A stretch of DNA of 64,000 bases from SAR116 cluster bacterium AG-321-K23 (lineage in GTDB: Bacteria > Pseudomonadota > Alphaproteobacteria > Puniceispirillales > Marisalimonadaceae): assembly GCA_003284565.1 (NCBI GenBank), contig QBXO01000005.1, positions 1-64,000 on the forward strand, in the 5' to 3' direction. The position numbers and the translations under genes are program-made. Every line of letters begins with the position of its first letter. Position 1 is the first letter of the stretch. Of the stretch, positions 40,017 through 49,914 are shown piece by piece. The notes under the pieces were generated by a model. That model saw only the letters and a list, made by a program, of their open reading frames with translations. It was not told where the DNA came from and did no database searches.

Positions 40017-41045
40017 ATGAAAAAAAATATAGACCATGCTCATATTGGCCGCATTGTAAGTGATAATTTTCACTGTTGTAATATTATAATTTCGATCGAA
40101 TGTCATGGTGACGGTACAATAGGTAGCAATCAGCATTACATAATAACCACCCCAATTTCAAAATATTTTCTTAAAACAATATGTAACGCAGACGCATTGT
40201 TTCAGGGAGATGCTTTGTTTAGAATTAAGACAGTATCAGAGGCTATTAATCAGCTTAAAAATAAAGGCTTGAATCTTGAGCATATTATTCCAAATAAAGA
40301 TGGAGAATTTATAACCAATATAGATGGTGTAATATATCGATTGTATGAATTTATAAAAGGAAGGTCTTTTAACAGCACAGAAACTGATATAAAACAGGCT
40401 GTAAGATCGATGTCAAATATTCACGAAAAAGCACATAAACTATTGGATAAAAATATATATTTTAATTTAAAAAAAATCAGAACCCCGTATCCTTTAGACC
40501 AGTCAATTAAAAAAATAGCTGAAATCAAACAGTCAATTGATATATTATCATCAAAACCAAACGTTCATAATAACACGTTTAAACTTTTATCAAATAAATT
40601 TGAATTTGTTGAGAAAGGTGTAAGTAGGGTAATTAATCTGACAGATAAAGAAGCAGATTGTCGTTTTATTCATCTTGATTTTCACCCAGACAATGTGATT
40701 TATGATGCTAATGGTGTAGCGAACATAATAGATTTAGATAATGCAATGTTAGGAAATTTGAAAAAATGTATTGCATTTTCGATATTAAGATTTTCTCTAT
40801 ATAAACAACCTTCTAACCCTTATAAAAATATTATTAATGTTTCAAAAATCTGGATAAAAAATCAAAAGCATGAAAAATCATTACAATTTAGTGATCTTGT
40901 AGATTGGATGCTGTATGTTGAATTGGAAAAAATACTTCGAATCGTGTTGAGATATATTGAAACAGGAAAATATTCAAAATTCTTAATAAATATCAATAAG
41001 ACACACTTTCCTAACTTGAAATTATTATTAAATGTTGAACGCTAA
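40017..41045 (+). CDS. Aminoglycoside phosphotransferase-like kinase
   Basis: RFIHLDFHPDNVIYDANGVANIIDLDNAMLG (HxDxxxxN / IDxD motif). Confidence 0.82.
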   Translation: MKKNIDHAHIGRIVSDNFHCCNIIISIECHGDGTIGSNQHYIITTPISKYFLKTICNADALFQGDALFRIKTVSEAINQLKNKGLNLEHIIPNKDGEFITNIDGVIYRLYEFIKGRSFNSTETDIKQAVRSMSNIHEKAHKLLDKNIYFNLKKIRTPYPLDQSIKKIAEIKQSIDILSSKPNVHNNTFKLLSNKFEFVEKGVSRVINLTDKEADCRFIHLDFHPDNVIYDANGVANIIDLDNAMLGNLKKCIAFSILRFSLYKQPSNPYKNIINVSKIWIKNQKHEKSLQFSDLVDWMLYVELEKILRIVLRYIETGKYSKFLININKTHFPNLKLLLNVER

Positions 41046-41994
41046 CAATAACCCTAATCAAGTAACAGTGGTAATGTACCACTACGTAAGGAATTTTGCA
41101 CTTACACCTTTCCCTGATATTAAGGGATTATTGGTGTCAGAATTTGATTATCAGATTAATTATTTTAGAAAAAAATATAATTTTGTTACCATTGAGCAAT
41201 GCATTGCAGCATTAAAGGGAGAGTGTTCATTGCCAAGAAACTCAATTCTATTAACATTTGATGATGCATTTTTAGATCATTATACAAATGTATTTCCAAT
41301 ATTAGATAAATACAATATACAAGGCAGTTTTTTCCCTCCAGCAAAAGCCGTTATGGGGAGTTGCGTACTTGAAGTGAACAAGATACAGTTTATTCTATCA
41401 AAAGCAGATAATGTGGATTTGATTATACTGGATATATTTAAGATGATAGATGAGAACAGGTTAGAGTTTTCGCTTGAATCCAATAAGTATTATTTACATC
41501 ATTACCTTAAACCTAGGCGATTTGATAACAAAAATATTGGTTTTGTAAAAAATATTTTACAGAAAGGTTTGCCTAGAAAGTTTAATGAGCTATTGCTCGA
41601 TAAATTATTTCATAAATATGTCACAACTGATGAAAATGCCCTTTCTCATGAGTTATATATGACTGCTGAACAATTGAATTGTATGGTTAGAAATGGTATG
41701 TATGTTGGTAGTCATTGTTATGATCATGTTTGGCTCGATTCTCTAAATGAACAAGAACAAGAATATCAAATCGATTTATCGTTAAAGTTTCTTAATCAAA
41801 TTGGAGCACCCATAGATAATTGGGTAATGTGCTATCCACATGGTGGTTATAATTTAGTTACAAAAAATATTCTTGAAAGAAAAGGTTGTGCACTTGGGTT
41901 GACAGTAAACAATGGAGCGTGGCTTCTAGACAGACATAATAAGTACGAAGTTCCAAGATTTGATACAAATGATTTTCCAAAAAAACCTAGTTAA
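41032..41994 (+). CDS. Polysaccharide deacetylase (NodB-like) family protein
   Basis: VTVVMYHYVR; ILLTFDDAFLDHYTNVFPILDKYNIQGSFFPPA; MYVGSHCYDHVWL. Confidence 0.88.
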   Translation: MLNANNNPNQVTVVMYHYVRNFALTPFPDIKGLLVSEFDYQINYFRKKYNFVTIEQCIAALKGECSLPRNSILLTFDDAFLDHYTNVFPILDKYNIQGSFFPPAKAVMGSCVLEVNKIQFILSKADNVDLIILDIFKMIDENRLEFSLESNKYYLHHYLKPRRFDNKNIGFVKNILQKGLPRKFNELLLDKLFHKYVTTDENALSHELYMTAEQLNCMVRNGMYVGSHCYDHVWLDSLNEQEQEYQIDLSLKFLNQIGAPIDNWVMCYPHGGYNLVTKNILERKGCALGLTVNNGAWLLDRHNKYEVPRFDTNDFPKKPS

Positions 41995-42051
41995 TTTAGA
42001 AAAAATACATTTTCTTTAACATAATAGACGAGACGGTTATATTTCCTTTAC

Positions 42052-42804
42052 ATGAAAATACTTAAAGCACTTTTTAATGATACCGAATTTTATGTTACTC
42101 CGGGAAATGGTGGTGATTTTATAGTTTTAAATGGGGATATACATGGAGGTATTGAATTGAGTAATATCAAGATTCCTATGGATAAATCTGAAGTAACGAT
42201 CCCCTTAGCTCCATCAAAAATTATTGGAGTGGGAACGAATTATGCTGAAAGTGACACATCTTTTAAAAAATCAGTACCATTAATCTTCTCTGTACCCAAA
42301 ACTGCAATAAGTTGTACAAATTCAGATATTAATATAACCCGTTATTTTGATAGTGCACTAATTGAAGGTGAACTCGGTGTTGTAATAAAGAAACAAGCTA
42401 AAAATATTTTACAAGAAGATGTTTGTAATTATATTTCTGGATATACAATTTGTAATGATATTTCTGCAAGAGACTCACGCCTACCTCTTATTTCAAATTT
42501 AATTAAGAAAGGTTCCGATGGTTTTTTTCCAATAGGACCCTGCTTTTTTAAAATACAGGAGATACTTAACTTCAATATTAGAACTTATATTAATGGTAAT
42601 TTGGCTCAATCTGGAAATACTAAGGATATGATTTATTCTATATCAGAATGCATCTCATTTATTACAAAATTTGTTACTTTAGAACAGGGCGACATTGTTT
42701 CTATGGGGACTCCATTGCCAAAGCCCAAAGCTTATCCTGGAGATAATATAAAAATAGAAATTGATGGAATAGGAATACTGGTAAATAATATTACTTCTGA
42801 ATAG
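42052..42804 (+). CDS. Fumarylacetoacetate hydrolase (FAH) family protein
   Basis: PLAPSKIIGVGTNYAES; IEGELGVVIKKQAKNILQEDVCNYISGYTICNDISARDSR. Confidence 0.9.
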   Translation: MKILKALFNDTEFYVTPGNGGDFIVLNGDIHGGIELSNIKIPMDKSEVTIPLAPSKIIGVGTNYAESDTSFKKSVPLIFSVPKTAISCTNSDINITRYFDSALIEGELGVVIKKQAKNILQEDVCNYISGYTICNDISARDSRLPLISNLIKKGSDGFFPIGPCFFKIQEILNFNIRTYINGNLAQSGNTKDMIYSISECISFITKFVTLEQGDIVSMGTPLPKPKAYPGDNIKIEIDGIGILVNNITSE

Positions 42805-42843
42805 TAATTAATGTTGGAGGAATAATATTATTTTAATGAGAGT

Positions 42844-43578
42844 GTGATGCAAATCAAATTAAAAATGAAGATGTATATTTTTGTTAGAAAGTTAGTTTTG
42901 AACTATCTAAAGTATTTAAATAGTTTTAATTTATTTGACCGAATAAGGTTGTCATTAATACACCAGTTTTATAGTAAATATCATCCTTTAGATATTTATA
43001 CAAAAACTAAAGGGTCCAGCAAAAGAAATGTCATTGATAGATATGAATCTATACGTGGAAATCTTATGGGTAAGAATTGTTTGGATATTGGTTGCCAGAG
43101 TGGATATTTCTCATTGAGAATGGCTAGTGACGGTTATTTAGTAACAGGTTTAGATAGTGATGAAGTTATTCTAGACAAAGCTAATTTGATGAAAAAAAAA
43201 CATGCAATTAAAAATGTATCTTTTGCTAATTTTAAAGTCAATCTAGAGAGTGTTAGTTCGTTACCAGTTTTTGATAACATTATTTACTTATCAATACACC
43301 ATCATATGATTAAAATTTATGGATTTGAGGCGGCATCAGAAATTCTTAAAGTATTGTGTCAAAGGACAAAATACCATATGTTTTTTGATTTTCCATATCC
43401 GGATGCTTATAAGGATAATGAGTTGTTTTCTGATATTCCAGATATGGGTGATAACCCAGATGAATGGATAAAGAATTATTTGGTCACATCAGGGTTTAAA
43501 AAAGTAGTTTCATTAAATATTTTTTCTCATAATTTAAGACCAGAAGAGAAGCGTAATTTGTTTATGGCAATAAAATAG
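42844..43578 (+). CDS. Class I SAM-dependent methyltransferase
   Basis: GKNCLDIGCQSGYFSLRMASDGYLVTGLDSDE. Confidence 0.85.
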   Translation: MMQIKLKMKMYIFVRKLVLNYLKYLNSFNLFDRIRLSLIHQFYSKYHPLDIYTKTKGSSKRNVIDRYESIRGNLMGKNCLDIGCQSGYFSLRMASDGYLVTGLDSDEVILDKANLMKKKHAIKNVSFANFKVNLESVSSLPVFDNIIYLSIHHHMIKIYGFEAASEILKVLCQRTKYHMFFDFPYPDAYKDNELFSDIPDMGDNPDEWIKNYLVTSGFKKVVSLNIFSHNLRPEEKRNLFMAIK

Positions 43579-43904
43579 CTTTTTAAAACTATTAATAAGT
43601 GATTTGTTATAACTAGAAAGTTGCTTGGAACCTAATTAATATTTTTTATTGATTACGTTGTAATACTCTATAGCTGATAAAATAATTTATTAAAATATAT
43701 ATTATTAAAAAAACATCCCTGTTGATGAGTATATTCAGCCAATGAAACGAAAAACTTGTCTCGTTGAAAGTTCCTCTAACGGTGTTCGTAAAGGCGCCTT
43801 GGCAGGGTTGTGAGTGGTCAATATTCATTCAAAGAAAATATGACAAAGCAGAGGGCATTCTTTAGATGCAATTTAAGGATAGAGATCGGCTGGAGAACAA
43901 ATAG

Positions 43905-44252
43905 ATGATACACTATCAACTTGCCCATGGAAAAGAGCCCGATATGAATTATTGGGTTGCCAAGGATATAAACTGTGATACATATTTTACAAAACTCCAT
44001 CATTCATGGGCAATGGGGCAGAAAGAAAATGCGAATGGTTCGTTGCGTCAATACTTTACGAAGTGGATGGAATTAATCAATGTGACAGGAAAACAGATAT
44101 TTAAGACGGTGGATAAGCTAAATAGCAGACTTCGAAAATACCAAGAGTTCAAAACTCCTTATGATGCTTTAAAAGAAACTAAAGGGGTGGATGTGAAAAA
44201 TTTACTAAGGTTTATAAACTTGTCATTTGAATCCAGGTGTAATTTAATTTAA
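43905..44252 (+). pseudogene. IS30-family transposase C-terminal remnant
   Basis: HSWAMGQKENANGSLRQYFTKWMELINVTGKQIFKTVDKLNSRLRKYQEFKTPYDAL resembles the IS30 (N)ENxNGLLRQYFPKG...VDKLNNRPRKxLGxKTPxEV region; N-terminal half missing. Confidence 0.82.
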
Positions 44253-46036
44253 TGCTACATTCATTAAAATTTCCATTTTCAGCTGATACTTTTATTACAC
44301 AGCGTCGACGCCTGAAAAAAAAATTATTAACGCTTAACGTTAAACGGCATCCTATTCGAGTTGCAATACTAGGAGGGTCTACAACGTCAGAAATTAAACA
44401 CGTCTTAGAGGTTTTTTTATTGATAGAAGGGTTTTTGCCAGAATTTTATGAATCTGACTATAATCAATTCTATGAAGATATTATGTTCGACAACGCTGCA
44501 TTGGCTGATTTTAAACCAAATTTAATTTATTTTCACACCTCTTACGTGAATATAACAACATATCCAACATTAGATAGCTCTCATGAAGAGGTTGAGTCAA
44601 TCTGCCAGCGTGAAATGATTAAATTTAATAATCTTTGGTCTAAAGCCTATGATGAATACGGTGCTATTATTATACAAAATAACTTTGATTTACCTATTGT
44701 ACGTGAACTAGGTAATTTAGATTCTGTCACCCACAAAGGTAAGAGTTACTTAATTCAACGACTTAATCTTGAGTTTTCTATCGCTGCCCAAAATAATAAA
44801 TATTTACATATTCAAGACATTAATTATCTTTCGGCACGCATTGGTTTGGACAAATGGTGGGATCCTGCTTTTTTTTATTCGTATAAATATGCTGTAAGTT
44901 ATGCTGCAATTCCTCACTTGGCTTATAACTTGAGTCGTATTATCTGTGCCGTTTACAGTAAAACTAAAAAATGTTTAGTAGTCGACCTTGATAATACGAT
45001 GTGGGGTGGTGTTATTGGTGACGAAGGCGTAAATAATATTAAAATTGGAGTTGATACCGCCCAATCGGAGGCATATACCGCTTTGCAAAGTTATATTCTC
45101 CAACTTAAAAAGAGAGGGATTACTATTGCGGTATGTTCAAAAAATGATGAAAAAAATGCTAAAGAAGGATTTCTCCATCCTGATAGTATTTTGAAGATAG
45201 ACGACTTTGCTGTATTTAAGGCAAACTGGCAAACTAAGTCAGAAAATTTATTAGATATTGCAAATGAATTAAATATTGGACTGGATAGCCTTGTGTTTTT
45301 AGATGATTCTTCAAGGGAAAGAGAGATTATTCGTCAACAACTTCCAGAAGTTTCAGTATTAGAGGTTGGAGAAGGTATCGAAAATTTTTTATCGATTCTA
45401 GATCAGTCTGGATTTTTTGAAGTAACGTCACTGCAAAGTGAAGATGCAAAGCGTACTCAGTATTACAAGGAAAATTTTAAAAGAGAGAAATTTGAGAGAA
45501 ATTTTGAAGATTACAGTGTTTATTTGGATTCATTAAAGATGATTGCTGAAATACAACCTTTCATACCAGCTTATTTTGAACGAATTACTCAGTTAATAAA
45601 TAAAACAAATCAGTTTAATCTAACTACTAAGCGTTCTACTTATAGTGACGTTGTTCACTACCACGAATCAAAACATTTTATTGATCTTTACGGAAGGCTG
45701 AAGGATAAATTTGGTGATAACGGTTTAATATCGGTGATCGTAGGTGAATTAAAATCACAAGAAAGTCATATTGTATTGTGGCTGATGAGTTGTAGAGTGT
45801 TTAAACGAGATTTTGAATTAGCCATCTTTGATAAATTTGTTGCAGAATGTCAATCAAGGAAAATAAAACGAATTATTGGGTACTACTCCCCTACAGAAAA
45901 AAATAATATCGTTGAAAACTTATATTCAGATCTTGGATTTAAATTTTCTCACACAGTAGAAGATACAACTGTTTGGGTATTTGTAATTCCAGACGACTAT
46001 CAATTAAAAAATATAAATATTAAGGTATCATTATGA
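44252..46036 (+). CDS. FkbH-like HAD-superfamily (HAD-IIIC) protein
   Basis: CLVVDLDNTMWGGVIGDEGVNNIKIG; AVCSKNDEKNAKEGF; LVFLDDSSREREIIRQQLPEV; C-terminal acetyltransferase-like domain. Confidence 0.94.
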   Translation: MLHSLKFPFSADTFITQRRRLKKKLLTLNVKRHPIRVAILGGSTTSEIKHVLEVFLLIEGFLPEFYESDYNQFYEDIMFDNAALADFKPNLIYFHTSYVNITTYPTLDSSHEEVESICQREMIKFNNLWSKAYDEYGAIIIQNNFDLPIVRELGNLDSVTHKGKSYLIQRLNLEFSIAAQNNKYLHIQDINYLSARIGLDKWWDPAFFYSYKYAVSYAAIPHLAYNLSRIICAVYSKTKKCLVVDLDNTMWGGVIGDEGVNNIKIGVDTAQSEAYTALQSYILQLKKRGITIAVCSKNDEKNAKEGFLHPDSILKIDDFAVFKANWQTKSENLLDIANELNIGLDSLVFLDDSSREREIIRQQLPEVSVLEVGEGIENFLSILDQSGFFEVTSLQSEDAKRTQYYKENFKREKFERNFEDYSVYLDSLKMIAEIQPFIPAYFERITQLINKTNQFNLTTKRSTYSDVVHYHESKHFIDLYGRLKDKFGDNGLISVIVGELKSQESHIVLWLMSCRVFKRDFELAIFDKFVAECQSRKIKRIIGYYSPTEKNNIVENLYSDLGFKFSHTVEDTTVWVFVIPDDYQLKNINIKVSL

Positions 46037-46278
46037 AGCATGAACAGGTGTTAGAGGCGATTCAACCAATATTTCATGAAATTTTTGATGATGAAAGTTT
46101 GATTATTACAAATGAAACGAATGCTGATGATATTGAAGAATGGGATTCATTGGCTCAAATTAATTTAGTGGTTGAAATGGAAAAGAAATTTTCGGTGAAA
46201 TTTTATTTAGACGATCTTCATGATCTTAAGAATGTTGGCGATATGGTACGGCTTGTTCTTGCAAAAGTGTCACAATGA
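46033..46278 (+). CDS. Acyl carrier protein
   Basis: EEWDSLAQINLVVEMEKKFSVKF phosphopantetheine-Ser region; overlaps the fkbH stop. Confidence 0.9.
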   Translation: MKHEQVLEAIQPIFHEIFDDESLIITNETNADDIEEWDSLAQINLVVEMEKKFSVKFYLDDLHDLKNVGDMVRLVLAKVSQ

Positions 46279-46444
46279 AAAACACAGACTTAAAGAACTA
46301 AAAAAAGGACACCTGGAAATATTTTCTGTGACCATTATAAATGTAATGATAAGGAGTTTTATGCAGATAAGTGGTGACGTCAATCCAATTCATACTGATA
46401 ATGCAGGTGTAAATATTATTATCAGTGGTGGAGAGGTTTTTTAA
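46275..46444 (+). pseudogene. MaoC-like dehydratase remnant, frameshifted and truncated
   Basis: MKNTDLK(frameshift)ELKKGHLEIFSVTIINVMIRSFMQISGDVNPIHTDNAGVN...; SGDxNPIHxD is the MaoC signature. Confidence 0.75.
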
Positions 46445-46454
46445 AGTAATATAT

Positions 46455-47471
46455 ATGCAGAATCATAGAGTTAGATTGGCGCGTCGCGAGGACCAGAATG
46501 CCATAATGCAGTTTATTAGTAAGGAGTGGAAAAAAAACCACATATTGGCATTAGATAAAGAATTTTTTTTATATCAATATTCAACTAATGAAAATCATTT
46601 AAATTTTATTATTGCCAAAAATATTGAAACTCAAGAAATTGATTGCGTCTTAGGATTTATTCCATCTTCAAATGATATGCAATCTATTTGGTTGGCGCTA
46701 TGGAAATCTCGATCAAATGTACCTGTTCCAAATTTAGGAATTTCCTGTTTAAAATATTTAATTGAATATTTTAATGTTCAATGTCTATCTTGTAATGGCA
46801 TAAATGAAAAAGTAAAGATGATTTATGAGTTTCTTGGTTATCACGTTGAGGAGATGAAACATTACTACTTACCAAATCCGCAGATATCTGAGTACAAGCT
46901 GGCTTACTTTGACGAGGTTCCGCCTATTTCAGCGGCAAAATTGAGTAAAAATACTTCTTTGGTTGGTATCACTGACATAAATCAATTTAAAACATTGATT
47001 GACTCTAATATTTTCCACCAAACTAAACCTAACAAAGACATATCATATTTTCAATGGCGGTATTTCGAACATCCAATTTTTCAATATGAACTTTTTGCAA
47101 TAGAGAGTTTTAAAAAAATTTCATGTATTTTTGTACTTAGAGAAGTAACTCACGAAGAGTCAAAGGTACTGAGAATAGTCGATATTATTGGTGATGAGTC
47201 TGAAATGGAAAAAGTTGGTCTTAAAATAATTGACATGTTGATTTCTCGTGGCGGGGAGTATGTAGATTGCTTGGCTTTTGGTTTAAAATTAAATTCTATG
47301 GAAAAAGCGGGGTTTACCCTAAAATCAAGCCAAACTAAAACTGTAATACCTGAGTATTTTAGCCCATTCGAACGGAAAAATATTACTACGTATATATTCA
47401 CCAATACATTGGATAATTTCAGGATGTTCAAGGCAGACGGTGACCAGGATCGGCCTAATATCAACAATTAA
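46455..47471 (+). CDS. GNAT-like acetyltransferase
   Basis: VRLARREDQNAIMQFISKEWKKNHILALDKEFFLYQY; ATG at 46455 is more plausible than the upstream in-frame start inside the MaoC remnant. Confidence 0.7.
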   Translation: MQNHRVRLARREDQNAIMQFISKEWKKNHILALDKEFFLYQYSTNENHLNFIIAKNIETQEIDCVLGFIPSSNDMQSIWLALWKSRSNVPVPNLGISCLKYLIEYFNVQCLSCNGINEKVKMIYEFLGYHVEEMKHYYLPNPQISEYKLAYFDEVPPISAAKLSKNTSLVGITDINQFKTLIDSNIFHQTKPNKDISYFQWRYFEHPIFQYELFAIESFKKISCIFVLREVTHEESKVLRIVDIIGDESEMEKVGLKIIDMLISRGGEYVDCLAFGLKLNSMEKAGFTLKSSQTKTVIPEYFSPFERKNITTYIFTNTLDNFRMFKADGDQDRPNINN

Positions 47472-48044
47472 ATAAAAAAAATATCTACTTCCTATATATG
47501 TACATCGTATTTGCTATACACTGTCCGTCAAATGTAATTTAAATTTTTTGCTGACATGGTTTTCAATATCTTATTTTCTGATGAAAGAAAAGTTTTCCGT
47601 GATTGGAGCATGAACGAAATTAAATTACCGAAATATATAATGATTTTAAAGGTATTGGCTCTTACACATATTTGCGCGATCTGATTGCCATTATGGAGTG
47701 GGATGTGGGCCTAGGTCTATAAGATTTTTGTTTACTCTCTCTGGTTGTTTGTAATGATTTATCATTAGTAGGGAAGAATTTAATTTTTGATTTAACAGAT
47801 TTAACTGTTTAACATTTAAATGGATTTCTATCAATATGGAAAATATTCCTTTTGACGATATAACCTCACTCCGTCCTATCTGTTAAAATATAATTTATCC
47901 TTAAATCCTCATATGTTAATAGTGGGAGGTTTTATTATAAAGCGACAGAAACATTTAAAGAAACTTTTAAAAAAATTAAATTATAAATTATTTTTTGCTT
48001 TTTTTTAATCTAAGAAAGATCAAAAAATTGGGAATTTTGCTGCA

Positions 48045-48767
48045 ATGTTAGTAAAGATTATTAAAAGGTTTAGACAGGTTAGAGAAATTTTATGGTTTTA
48101 TTCTCCAAGATATCTACATCTGGTCGATTATTTTATTGCAGAAAAAAGATATCGAATGAATCTATATTTCCCATGGCAAAAAAACAAGGGCCTGAGATTT
48201 TATGAGAAAAAAATAGTAATGATTGATCCCAAAAAGGTTAAATATTATGATACGGAGCGTTTTTTTGCCTCATTTTATTTTATCCAGGCGGGTAATTGGG
48301 ATCTAAAAAAAGCAAGTTTATCAGATAAACTACAATATAAAATTGTACAGGAGCTATTTGTCGAAGGGAAAGGTATAAAAGAATTAACCTGCTTCAAAGA
48401 TCTACTTTTAAAAGCCAAGAATGCTAATTCAAGCATGAGTATGGAGGATGCTACTGAATTAGTTTTAAAAAAATACCAGAAATTGCAAAACATCTACGAA
48501 AAAATTAAAAAAAACGGTTACAAGACTCAAAAAGAATTAAACAAAAGCGGTATAAATCGTTTTAATACTTGGTATGATGAGATAAGAGTATCTATTGATA
48601 GGAATGGTGAGTACATATTAAGTGGGTCAGGCAACCATCGACTTATGATTGCAAAGCTCTTAAAGTTAGATTTAGTCCCCGCTATTTTAGTAAGAATTCA
48701 TCATGACTATTATGATCACTTCTTAAATTCTGATGATTTATTTGATCATTTGGATTGCAGTGATTAA
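48045..48767 (+). CDS. Hypothetical protein with ParB-like C-terminal motif
   Basis: EIRVSIDRNGEYILSGSGNHRLMIAKLLKLDLVPAILVRIHHDYYDHF resembles ParB/Srx-like 'GnHRl' proteins seen in polysaccharide loci. Confidence 0.65.
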   Translation: MLVKIIKRFRQVREILWFYSPRYLHLVDYFIAEKRYRMNLYFPWQKNKGLRFYEKKIVMIDPKKVKYYDTERFFASFYFIQAGNWDLKKASLSDKLQYKIVQELFVEGKGIKELTCFKDLLLKAKNANSSMSMEDATELVLKKYQKLQNIYEKIKKNGYKTQKELNKSGINRFNTWYDEIRVSIDRNGEYILSGSGNHRLMIAKLLKLDLVPAILVRIHHDYYDHFLNSDDLFDHLDCSD

Positions 48768-49903
48768 TGACAGATTTATGTAAAAAAAAAATATTGCTTT
48801 ATGTTGGTCATACTTTTGATCTTGCTTTTTTTTATAGGTTGTTACCACAAATAAATAAAGCTAATGATTTATATGTGACGTCAATTATAGCAAAGGGACG
48901 GTATTTTAGAGATTGTGATAATCTTGAATCTATCTTAGCTACTTTTTCTGATGAAGTAATTATTATTCCAGAAAATAAAATACCAAGTTATCAGCGTAAT
49001 TTTATTAAAATAATTCGTAGTGTTATTTATCTTAAAAATAAAATATCAGCGATAGATAAAACTGAAACAATTTTGATTAGCCTTGATAAATCAACATTTA
49101 TGGCTAATTATTTAAATAGCCATTTTAAACGGGTTATTTTGATCCAAACTGAAGCTAAAAATCTTGATTTGATCAATTATTATCGGCTTGATAAAATTCG
49201 AATGGCTTGGTTTAATTTAATTAATTTCTTAACAGGTTCCAAGTATATTCGTCTTTACCATAACAAAGATTCAAATGATTCTGTCTATCACTATGAGATA
49301 ATTAATGATAATTCAACCATTGTTTACCGAAGCAGCAATGAAAATATAGATAACAGAATCGTTTTAGCGCCAATTCCTGCAGGAAATAAATCAAAAAAGA
49401 TTGTTATTTTTGGCTCTAGATATAATACCTGGAATTATATGCAGCCAAATTTTATACACAATAAAAAAGCTATATTTGAATTTTATGAGTATTTGAATCA
49501 AATGTATGCAGATTATAGGGTGTATTATAAGCCTCACCCAAAAGAAATGGGGACGGAATTTAATGAAATAAATGCTATTTTTAATTACAAACTCATTAAT
49601 GTAGGAATTCGATTAAATTCTGAATTATTTCTACTTGAAAATCCTGATATTGAATTTTGTTTTTCTTTGTGTTCAACCAGTAGCATGTCAGCCTATGAAA
49701 TGGGGTTTAGTTCAAAAATATTTAAGGAGTTATTAATTTTTCCTCAGTCTATCAAGGTTTCAATGGATAATACCTTTCAAGATGCACCTGCTGAATTTTT
49801 TATCCAAAATTTGGACGAGAGTGTAAAGAAACCTTGCATTAATAATAATATTCAAGAAAAATTAGATTTTTTTCTGCAAAGTCTTGATAAGTTAAATAGT
49901 TAA
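48767..49903 (+). CDS. Putative glycosyltransferase, possibly sialyl/polysialyltransferase-like (GT-B)
   Basis: YRVYYKPHPKEMG (HP motif) and FSLCSTSSMSAYEMG (S/T-S motif); located between neuBCA/fkbH and wzx. Confidence 0.5.
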   Translation: MTDLCKKKILLYVGHTFDLAFFYRLLPQINKANDLYVTSIIAKGRYFRDCDNLESILATFSDEVIIIPENKIPSYQRNFIKIIRSVIYLKNKISAIDKTETILISLDKSTFMANYLNSHFKRVILIQTEAKNLDLINYYRLDKIRMAWFNLINFLTGSKYIRLYHNKDSNDSVYHYEIINDNSTIVYRSSNENIDNRIVLAPIPAGNKSKKIVIFGSRYNTWNYMQPNFIHNKKAIFEFYEYLNQMYADYRVYYKPHPKEMGTEFNEINAIFNYKLINVGIRLNSELFLLENPDIEFCFSLCSTSSMSAYEMGFSSKIFKELLIFPQSIKVSMDNTFQDAPAEFFIQNLDESVKKPCINNNIQEKLDFFLQSLDKLNS

Positions 49904-49914
49904 CCACTCAGTTA

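Noticed and set aside
47150-47467. 105-aa minus-strand ORF
   Set aside because: Antisense to the GNAT-like gene, no motif
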